Positions 1 through 5,950 of a DNA stretch of 9,456 nt are shown in pieces. The notes under the pieces were generated by a model. That model had not been told where the DNA came from, searched no databases, and saw only the letters and a program-made list of their open reading frames with translations. A program made the translations under genes and the position numbers. Position 1 is the first letter of the stretch. Every line of letters begins with the position of its first letter. The stretch comes from Verrucomicrobiota bacterium (GTDB lineage Bacteria > Verrucomicrobiota > Verrucomicrobiia > Limisphaerales > UBA9464), in contig CANGMO010000060.1 of the NCBI GenBank assembly GCA_947454295.1, positions 1-9,456 on the forward strand, given 5' to 3'.

Positions 1-500
1 ATGGGCAGCACCACCTGGGCGACAATCTTCAGATCGCTTTCCACGAACATGTCGAGCGTGTGGGTGACGACGCCCTCGGTGGAGTTCTCCACGGGCACCA
101 CGCCGTAGTCGGCGCGCTGCTTCGAGACCTCGTTGAAAACATCGGCGATGGTCTTCTGCGGCGCGTACTGGAGGCTCGCCCCAAAGCGGCGCATGGCGGC
201 TTCGTGGGTGTAGGTCGCCTCCGGTCCGAGGTAGGCGATGGTCAGCGTCTTCTCCAGCGAGAGCGCGCTCGACATCACTTCACGGTAGATGGCGCGCAGC
301 CCCTCGTTGGTGATGGGTCCGCGGTTGAGCTTGGTGACCTTCTGAAATACGGCGCGCTCGCGCTGCGGCGCGTAGATTTCCTGGCCGGCGCGCATCTTGA
401 TCGCGCCGATTTCCAGCACGTGCCGGGTTCGGTCGTTCAGCAGCTTTACGATCTGCGCATCGAGCTCGTCGATCGCCTGGCGATGTTCCTGCAGGGACAT
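1..500 (-). CDS. pheA: Bifunctional chorismate mutase / prephenate dehydratase (P-protein), 5' part only
   Basis: This gene runs off the left edge; 166 residues are visible. The product converts chorismate to prephenate and then to phenylpyruvate, the committed cytoplasmic route to phenylalanine. Residues 1-85 are an AroQ-type chorismate mutase. They align without gaps to the E. coli P-protein active site: R7, R24, K35, R47 and E48 correspond to R11, R28, K39, R51 and E52; A44 stands where E. coli has D48. Residues 86 onward begin the prephenate dehydratase domain, with AYLGPEATYTHEAA (89-102) and VPVENSTEG (135-143), both characteristic of that family. The catalytic TxR region and the ACT regulatory domain would lie beyond the window. 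The start at 500 fits the usual beginning of these proteins, although no strong ribosome site precedes it. It is divergent from the ygfZ-like gene, with about 80 bases between them. Confidence 0.95.
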   Translation of the reverse strand, partial: MSLQEHRQAIDELDAQIVKLLNDRTRHVLEIGAIKMRAGQEIYAPQRERAVFQKVTKLNRGPITNEGLRAIYREVMSSALSLEKTLTIAYLGPEATYTHEAAMRRFGASLQYAPQKTIADVFNEVSKQRADYGVVPVENSTEGVVTHTLDMFVESDLKIVAQVVLP

Positions 501-581
501 GACCCGGGAACCATGGCGCGGGAAGGGGAATCCGCGAAGCCGAAAGCGCGGCACTTTGCCGGTCGCACCGGGACGGCTACC

Positions 582-1682
582 ATGGGGCCGATGCAACCGT
601 TGACCCTGCACGCCGAACACGCCGCCCTCGGAGCCCGATTCGAGGCGCTTTCCGACGCGGAAGTGGTGGCCGACTATGGCGATCCGCTGGTGGAGCACGC
701 AGCCCTGTGCTCGACCGCTGGCGTGCTGGATCTCAGCGCCCGAGGCCGGTTTTGCCTCACCGGAGCGGACCGGGTCCGGCTGCTCAACGGCCAGGTGACC
801 CAGGACGTCAAGGCCCTCGCCCCGTTCACCGGCTGCCGCGCCGCTTTCTGCAATGCCAAGGGACGCCTGGTAGCCGAGGCGCACATCTACGCGCTGCAGG
901 ACGAGTTGCTGCTCGATGTCGAGCCCGGCGCCACGGCCGCCCTGCTGGCGCGGCTGGAACACCACATCGTGGCCGACGACGTGCAGGTCGTGGATGTCAC
1001 CCCCTTCTACAATCTGCTGAGCATCCAGGGCCCCGCCGCCGAGGCGGTGGTCCGATCAGCCGGCTGGCCCTCCGCCCTGCCAGATGCCCCGTTGAGGGTG
1101 GTCCAGGCCGCCGTTCCCGAGTGGGGGGATGTGTACCTGATCCGCCGTTCGCGCATCGGCGGGGCGGGCTTCGATCTCTTCGTGCCGAATGAATCCACAG
1201 CCACCGCCTACGCCGCATTGTACGCCGCCGCCCGGGTGACCGGTGGACGGGCTGTAGGGTTCACGGCCCTCGATTGGGCGCGCACCGAAGCGGGAATCCC
1301 GCGGTTCGGGGTCGACATGGACGAAACCAATCTCCCTCCCGAAGCCGGAATGGAGCGCGATGCCATCAGCTATTCCAAAGGCTGCTACACCGGTCAGGAG
1401 ACCATCGCGCGTCTGCGCACGTACGGCCAGGTGACCAAGGCCCTGCGCGGGCTCAGCCTGCCGGACTCGCTCGCGGATCTGCCCCTGCGGGGCGATGCGC
1501 TCGTCCGGGAGGGGCGCGAGGTCGGCAAGATCACCAGCGCCATTCGATCCCCGCGACTCGAGCGCAACATCGCCCTTGGCTACGTGCGCAAGGAGTGCAA
1601 TGCCCCGGGAACCGAACTGCTGGTGCGACGGGCCTCCGGGGAGACGTTTCCGGCTACGGTGGTGGAAATTCCCTTCCGTTAA
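582..1682 (+). CDS. ygfZ: YgfZ/GcvT-family folate-binding protein (IBA57-like)
   Basis: The predicted protein has 366 residues. It belongs to the YgfZ branch of the GcvT (aminomethyltransferase) fold, whose members bind folate and support maintenance or assembly of certain iron-sulfur enzymes, such as the tRNA methylthiotransferase MiaB. The decisive evidence is the branch signature K266-G-C-Y-T-G-Q-E273, which contains the conserved cysteine C268. It is preceded by a GcvT-like stretch, EAGIPRFGVDMDE, and PPEAGMER. The middle (LSARGRFCLTGADRVRLLNGQVTQDVK) matches the folate-fold N-terminal region. The reading frame is open back to base 60, but that part is antisense to pheA. ATG 582 is preceded by GGGA about 8 bases upstream and is preferred; ATG 591, three codons later, is the alternative. 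The protein is probably cytoplasmic. It lies 46 bases before the ABC exporter gene and may be co-transcribed with it, but no functional link is evident. Confidence 0.9.
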   Translation: MGPMQPLTLHAEHAALGARFEALSDAEVVADYGDPLVEHAALCSTAGVLDLSARGRFCLTGADRVRLLNGQVTQDVKALAPFTGCRAAFCNAKGRLVAEAHIYALQDELLLDVEPGATAALLARLEHHIVADDVQVVDVTPFYNLLSIQGPAAEAVVRSAGWPSALPDAPLRVVQAAVPEWGDVYLIRRSRIGGAGFDLFVPNESTATAYAALYAAARVTGGRAVGFTALDWARTEAGIPRFGVDMDETNLPPEAGMERDAISYSKGCYTGQETIARLRTYGQVTKALRGLSLPDSLADLPLRGDALVREGREVGKITSAIRSPRLERNIALGYVRKECNAPGTELLVRRASGETFPATVVEIPFR

Positions 1683-1709
1683 TCCGCGCCTCGCCGCGAC
1701 GGTTCCTTC

Positions 1710-1718
1710 GGAGTAGGA
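1710..1718 (+). promoter_or_regulatory. Shine-Dalgarno region of the ABC exporter gene
   Basis: GGAGTAGGA lies 10 bases before ATG 1729 and is the clearest ribosome site in the window. It fixes that start; the ATG at 1718 is in another frame. Most other starts here have weak sites or none, so translation of the downstream overlapping genes may depend on ribosomes loaded here. Confidence 0.6.
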
Positions 1719-1728
1719 TGACGCCTGC

Positions 1729-3486
1729 ATGCGGCCCTTCATCCGATCGCTCTCCTTCTTCCGCGCCGACCTCGGTCGCGGACTGGCGACCCTCGGATTG
1801 CTGGGACTCGGACTGGGACTTGGATTGCTCAAACCGTGGCCGCTGGCCTGGTTGATCGACTCCTACCTCGGCCACCAGACGCTGCCTCCGCCACTCGACC
1901 GCTGGCTTGGTGACACCGGCTCTCCGCGAGAGCTGACCTGTCTCGTCGGATTGCTCGTCGGCGTGCACTGGACCCATGCCCTGGTCACCGCACTGCAAAG
2001 CGGGTCGATCATTCTCATCGGCCTGCGCGGCTTGGCGCGGGTACGACATGCGATCTACTCGGCGCTGCTTCGTCTGTCCTTGAAGGCGCAGCAGGGACGC
2101 GACACCGGCGATCTCATCTATCGCGCCACCTGGGACGCGTGCGCCTTTCAAACCCTGCTTCAGCATGGCGTCTTCACGACGCTCGCCGCCGGCGCGGGAG
2201 TGGCCGCAATGACCCTGGTGATGGCCCGTCTGAACGGACGTCTGACGCTCGCCGCGTTGTTCACCGTGCCAGTATTGGTGTGGGGCATTCGCGTGTTCTC
2301 CGCGCGCATGGGACGCCTGGGGGGCGAGGCGCAGGCGGCCGACGCAGGCATCGCGACGTCCGTACAGCAACTGCTCGCGGCGCTGCCGCTGGTTCAGAGC
2401 TTTACCCGCGAATCGAAGGAGGCGGAGCGGTTTCAATCCCGGACCGATACCGCATTGGTCGCGCGCTGGCGACAGCACCGGACCGAAGTGGCGTATCTCG
2501 CGATGGTGGCGTGCATCCTGGCGTCGGGCACGGCGGCCATCACATGGGTGGGCGCCCACGAGGTCTCCGCCGGACGCCTGCCGGTCGGTCACCTGCTGGT
2601 GTTCCTCGCGTATCTGGGACAGCTCTACGAACCGCTGAACCAGCTGTCCAACGTAGGCGCCACCCTCTCGGTGGCGGGAGCGGGAACCCGGCGCGTGCTC
2701 GAGCTCCTCGACGCCGGCCAGCCCGGTGTGTCGGAAGGGCAAACCACAGCGCCCCAGGACGGACGCCACTGCTCGCTCGAGTTCGAGCAGGTTGTGGCCG
2801 GCTACGCACCGGGAAGGCCCGTGTTGAAACAACTGCGTCTGTCGGTGCGCGGCGGCGAAACCATGGCCATCATCGGCCCAAGCGGCGCCGGCAAATCCAC
2901 GCTGCTGGCCCTGCTGCTGCGATTCATCGAACCGGATGCGGGACGGATCACCCTCGATGGCCACGATCTGCGCGAGTTTACCCTGCAATCTCTACGGCAG
3001 CGCGTGGCATGGGTCCCGCAGGAACCGATCCTGCTTCCGGGCACGCTGGCGGAGAACATCGCCTTCGGAACCGACACGCCGTCGCGCGCCGACATCGAAG
3101 CGGCCGCGCGGGCGGCCAACGCGCACGAGTTCATCGAGCGGCTGCCTCAAGGATACGATACCGTGGTGGGCGACGGCGCCGCCCGACTCAGCGCCGGGGA
3201 AAAGCAGCGCCTCAGTCTGGCGCGGGCCTTCATCAAGCAGGCGCCGATTCTCCTGCTCGACGAACCCACCAGCGCCCTGGACGGCGAGAGCGAACGATTG
3301 ATCCTTCAAAGCCTGCGAAGCTGGGGACGCGACCGCACGGTCCTGATGGTGGCCCACCGGCTACGGACACTCGACATCGCCGACCGCATCGTGGTGCTGC
3401 GCGACGGCGAGGTGCTGGAGCAGGGCACCCCGGCGGAATTGGTGGCGAAGGGCGGATATTTTGCGACCTTGTCGGGTAACAACTGA
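1729..3486 (+). CDS. ABC exporter half-transporter (MsbA/MdlB-like, fused permease and ATPase)
   Basis: The protein has 585 residues, the normal size for a type IV ABC half-transporter that works as a dimer in the inner membrane. Hydrophobic segments lie near residues 18-38, 63-84, 143-165, 170-190, 253-275 and 286-305, giving six membrane spans. The ATPase domain starts near 348 and is complete: A-loop Y359, Walker A GPSGAGKST (383-391), Q-loop Q431, signature LSAGEKQ (487-493), Walker B ILLLDE (507-512) with catalytic E512, D-loop SALD (515-518) and H-loop H543. All catalytic residues are present, so it should be active. The substrate cannot be read from the sequence; lipids, peptides and drugs are all possible. 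There is no N-terminal C39 peptidase domain. The stop codon overlaps the next start (TGATG at 3484-3488), which implies coupling to the secreted-protein genes downstream. Confidence 0.93.
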   Translation: MRPFIRSLSFFRADLGRGLATLGLLGLGLGLGLLKPWPLAWLIDSYLGHQTLPPPLDRWLGDTGSPRELTCLVGLLVGVHWTHALVTALQSGSIILIGLRGLARVRHAIYSALLRLSLKAQQGRDTGDLIYRATWDACAFQTLLQHGVFTTLAAGAGVAAMTLVMARLNGRLTLAALFTVPVLVWGIRVFSARMGRLGGEAQAADAGIATSVQQLLAALPLVQSFTRESKEAERFQSRTDTALVARWRQHRTEVAYLAMVACILASGTAAITWVGAHEVSAGRLPVGHLLVFLAYLGQLYEPLNQLSNVGATLSVAGAGTRRVLELLDAGQPGVSEGQTTAPQDGRHCSLEFEQVVAGYAPGRPVLKQLRLSVRGGETMAIIGPSGAGKSTLLALLLRFIEPDAGRITLDGHDLREFTLQSLRQRVAWVPQEPILLPGTLAENIAFGTDTPSRADIEAAARAANAHEFIERLPQGYDTVVGDGAARLSAGEKQRLSLARAFIKQAPILLLDEPTSALDGESERLILQSLRSWGRDRTVLMVAHRLRTLDIADRIVVLRDGEVLEQGTPAELVAKGGYFATLSGNN

Positions 3487-4082
3487 TGCCCTTCCCGCCC
3501 CCATCGCGCCGGTCGTTTCGACCCTCCGGAACAGGATGGCTCCTTGCCCTCGTGATGGCTGCAACCACGTCCGGAACGGCACTCGGCGCCGGCTCCCGGA
3601 TCCGAACCGTGGAGGAGTTGACGCAGGACGCCGAGCTGATCGCGCTCGGCAGGGTGAGCAGCATCGAAAGCGTTCGCGATCGCACCGGGCATCCGTTCAC
3701 TCGCATCGAGTTCAAAACCGCAGAAGTTTGGAAGGGCACCAGCGCCTCGATCCTCCATCTGGTTTCCGCGAGCACGGTGCTGGGTGAGCGTTGGGTCCAG
3801 GTGGTGGGTGAGGAGCCCTTCCGCCTCGGAGAAGAGCTGGTGGTGTTCACCCGCAGAAATCCGGACGGCGAGGCCGTGGTGATCGATCCCGCCCAGGGTC
3901 GGTTCCGGGTCCACCGCGATACCGCATCGGAGCTTCGCCATGTGGAAAACGGCCTGCTTGGGGAAACGCCCACCGCAGTGGCGTCTCCAGTTCGCACGCC
4001 ACTGCAACGCCGCCTCACCCTGTCGGAGCTCCGCGATCGAGTCCGCCAAGCCGCCATCGCCACCTCTTCCTCCACCCCATGA
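3486..4082 (+). CDS. Small secreted protein of unknown function, coupled to a matrixin-like protease
   Basis: The product has 198 residues and I cannot assign it to a named family. A signal peptide is visible: basic residues at 8-12, a hydrophobic core at 18-29 and a likely cleavage site after ALGA (residue 35). The mature part opens with TVEELTQDAELIALGRVSSIES, followed by a TRIEFKTAEVWKG element and GEEPFRLGEELVVFTRR. This is the pattern 'sensitive segment-xGxV ... F-V-KG ... GExPxFxxGEExVxF' that I recall from secreted bacterial proteins found beside, or fused to, matrixin-type proteases; that recollection is not backed by a search here. The C-terminal 50 residues look polar and partly helical (LTLSELRDRVRQAA). 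The start overlaps the ABC exporter stop (TGATG), and the stop overlaps the protease start (ATGA). It could be an inhibitor, chaperone or propeptide-like partner of the protease, but that role is inferred from context only. Confidence 0.8.
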   Translation: MPFPPPSRRSFRPSGTGWLLALVMAATTSGTALGAGSRIRTVEELTQDAELIALGRVSSIESVRDRTGHPFTRIEFKTAEVWKGTSASILHLVSASTVLGERWVQVVGEEPFRLGEELVVFTRRNPDGEAVVIDPAQGRFRVHRDTASELRHVENGLLGETPTAVASPVRTPLQRRLTLSELRDRVRQAAIATSSSTP

Positions 4083-5875
4083 GTTCAAGGATTTGGAACC
4101 CTGCGTCGTACGCGAATGCCCTCAAGCTGGCGGGCTTGGTTGCCGGAATCACCGCCGTATCCGCAACGCACGCCGCCGTATTCCGGTTTGCCGACAACGG
4201 CTTCCCGCTGCGCTGGAATATCAACCAGTACGATTCGGATCTGCTGCCCGATCAAAATCCCGTCACGCTGGCGATCCGCTTTCACCTCATGGCGGAGGGA
4301 TGGTCCTCCACCAATCGGACACGTGAGCTCGACGCCATCCGTTCCGCCTTCGCGCAGTGGCAGGCGATTCCCGGATTGAGACTCCGCTTCGAGGAAGCCG
4401 CCACGGTGAGCAACGTCACCGACGTCGATGCCAGCGACTTCAAGAACACCGTCGTCTGGCTGCACGGAAACCGGTTCATCAACCAGAACCATTCCTTCTT
4501 CTCGGCGTTCGCCACCGGCATCACGGTGCTGACCGGATCGATCACCGACGAGATCATCGCCGAAGCCGACATCGCGCTGAACAGCGACCTGTCGTGGGTC
4601 ACCGACTACGGCTACGCGTCCTTCGAAGCCCAGTTTGTCGAAGCCGTGGCGCTGCACGAGATCGGCCATTTCATCGGCCTGAACCACTCGCCGGCGGGTG
4701 GCGCGACGCTGTTCTCCTCAACCGTCGGCGGGATCAACAGCACCGCAGGACTTTCCGCCGACGATATCACCGCGGCGCTCGCCTTGTACGGCGACACGGC
4801 AACCCTAAAATCCCGCAGCACGCTCAAGGGAACCGTGACCGCGGGGTCGACGCCCGTCCTTGGGGCCGTGGTCTCCGTGGAGGGCGCCTCGGGCACGTTG
4901 CTGGCGTCCACTGTCACGCGCAGCGACGGGTCGTACCAACTGCCCGCCCTGCCGGCCGGTGCGGCACAGGTCCGGGTGACGCCGCTGGATGGCGCGTCCT
5001 CAAACGGCCTGGTGAGCGGCCCCGAAATCGACACCTCGGACCGCAACGAATACACCGCCGCCGCCACCGGGTTCCTGCCGGTGCCAGCCCAGCCCGTCAC
5101 CCTTCCCGCTGGAGCGACCCTGTCGCGCAATCTCACTGTCACCAACGGTACCGCACCGTTTCGAATCGCCAGGACCCGCCGGTTTCTCACGCCCGACGAC
5201 CGAACCGCCGGGGCCGTTTGCATCCAGCTCACCGCAGGCCTGACCAATGCCTGGGTGGGTGTCTATGTCCCCAGTCTGCCGGCAACCAATGCAGATCTGC
5301 GCCTGACCGGCGACGGCCTGACCATTGGTCCCACGGTGGTGGTCCCGAAAGCCCTGGCGGGAATGACGCTGATTCAAGCGCCCGTCTCGGTCTCACCCAC
5401 CGCATCCCCCGGACTTCGGTCGCTGTCCGTCACTTCGGGCGGATACACCGCCTGGGCGATTGGCTTTGCGGAGGTGCAGCCGTCGGCACCGGATTTCAAC
5501 TTCGACGGCCTCGACGACCGGTTCCAGCGCCGCTACTGGAGCCCCTTCACCCGCGCTGAGGCGGCCCCCAATGCCGATCCCGATGGCGATGGCTTCGTCA
5601 ATCGGCGCGAGTACGTCATGGGATCCGATCCCACCAACGCCGCCTCGGTGAACTACCGCATCACGCAGGTCAAACTCGACGCCTCCGGCACAACCGTGAC
5701 TTGGGAATCCGCCCCAGGACGCCGATACCAGGTATATCGGCGAAGCGCCTTGGGTGGAGCAATTACCTGGATTTCGGTAGGTTCTCCCGTGGTTGCCAGT
5801 GGAGAAGCCGCCCAGATCCTCGATCCGCAGCCAACACAAACCATTCAATTCTATCAGGTTCGGGATGCCCAATAA
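4079..5875 (+). CDS. Secreted matrixin-like zinc metalloprotease with C-terminal accessory domains
   Basis: The protein has 598 residues. A signal peptide covers about residues 1-33 (core LAGLVAGITAVSATHA). Residues 34-240 are an M10/matrixin-like metzincin domain. The zinc site is H193-E-I-G-H197-F-I-G-L-N-H203, with E194 as general base, and the domain ends in LSADDITAALALYG as matrixins do. The Met-turn position, eight residues after the third histidine, is L211 rather than Met. Residues 249-305 (LKGTVTAGSTPVLGAVVSVEG, then SDGSYQLPALPAG) look like a CarboxypepD-regulatory/Cna-B beta-sandwich. Two calcium-type loops follow: D472-x-N-x-D476-G-x-x-D479 and D500-x-D-x-D504-G-x-x-N508-x-x-E511. 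The last 70 residues form a beta module (TVTWESAPGRRYQVY ... FYQV) common in Verrucomicrobiota extracellular proteins. The substrate is unknown; it may be a surface or matrix protein. There is no PEP-CTERM or LPXTG anchor. ATG 4079 overlaps the upstream stop (ATGA), so translation is probably coupled. Confidence 0.88.
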   Translation: MSSRIWNPASYANALKLAGLVAGITAVSATHAAVFRFADNGFPLRWNINQYDSDLLPDQNPVTLAIRFHLMAEGWSSTNRTRELDAIRSAFAQWQAIPGLRLRFEEAATVSNVTDVDASDFKNTVVWLHGNRFINQNHSFFSAFATGITVLTGSITDEIIAEADIALNSDLSWVTDYGYASFEAQFVEAVALHEIGHFIGLNHSPAGGATLFSSTVGGINSTAGLSADDITAALALYGDTATLKSRSTLKGTVTAGSTPVLGAVVSVEGASGTLLASTVTRSDGSYQLPALPAGAAQVRVTPLDGASSNGLVSGPEIDTSDRNEYTAAATGFLPVPAQPVTLPAGATLSRNLTVTNGTAPFRIARTRRFLTPDDRTAGAVCIQLTAGLTNAWVGVYVPSLPATNADLRLTGDGLTIGPTVVVPKALAGMTLIQAPVSVSPTASPGLRSLSVTSGGYTAWAIGFAEVQPSAPDFNFDGLDDRFQRRYWSPFTRAEAAPNADPDGDGFVNRREYVMGSDPTNAASVNYRITQVKLDASGTTVTWESAPGRRYQVYRRSALGGAITWISVGSPVVASGEAAQILDPQPTQTIQFYQVRDAQ

Positions 5876-5908
5876 GTCAGGGGTGGAACGGTTTCCATCT
5901 CAGCCGCC

Positions 5909-5943
5909 AATCTTCTTAGGGGGACATTGCTCCTAGGAAGATT
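5909..5943 (+). promoter_or_regulatory. Strong inverted repeat over the start region of the barrel gene
   Basis: The arms 5909-5920 (AATCTTCTTAGG) and 5932-5943 (CCTAGGAAGATT) pair over 12 positions, with one G-U wobble and an 11-base loop. The right arm contains AGGAAG, the only plausible ribosome site for ATG 5951, and the loop contains an alternative TTG start (5927). No T-run follows either arm, so an intrinsic terminator is not well supported. In RNA the hairpin could hide the ribosome site; in DNA it could be an operator. It sits at the boundary between the protease block and the polysaccharide export block. Confidence 0.6.
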
Positions 5944-5950
5944 CTCGTTC

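Noticed and set aside
60..581. N-terminal extension of the ygfZ-like reading frame
   Set aside because: This part lies antisense to a clear pheA gene with recognisable active-site residues, has no family similarity, and the YgfZ domain begins right after 582/591.
1654..2988. 444-codon open frame on the minus strand
   Set aside because: It is antisense to the complete ABC exporter gene, whose motifs are all intact. Its translation is rich in Gln, Arg and Gly without domains, as expected for a GC-rich shadow frame.
2139..3479. 446-codon plus-strand frame inside the ABC exporter gene
   Set aside because: It is an out-of-frame shadow dominated by Arg, Gly and Ala; the exporter frame carries all catalytic motifs.
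4357..5559. 400-codon plus-strand frame inside the protease gene
   Set aside because: It is an Arg/Pro/Gly-rich shadow without any motif; the protease frame has the zinc site and accessory domains.
5800..5875. PEP-CTERM or other sorting tag at the protease C-terminus
   Set aside because: There is no PEP motif, no hydrophobic helix and no basic tail; the protein ends in a beta module (FYQVRDAQ).
5917..5931. Sigma-54 promoter suggested by TTGCT
   Set aside because: The -24 GG is absent at the required spacing (positions 5917-5918 are TA).
5909..5943. Intrinsic terminator after the protease gene
   Set aside because: The stem is strong but moderate in GC, and no T-run follows on either strand; a regulatory hairpin fits better, although termination is not excluded.
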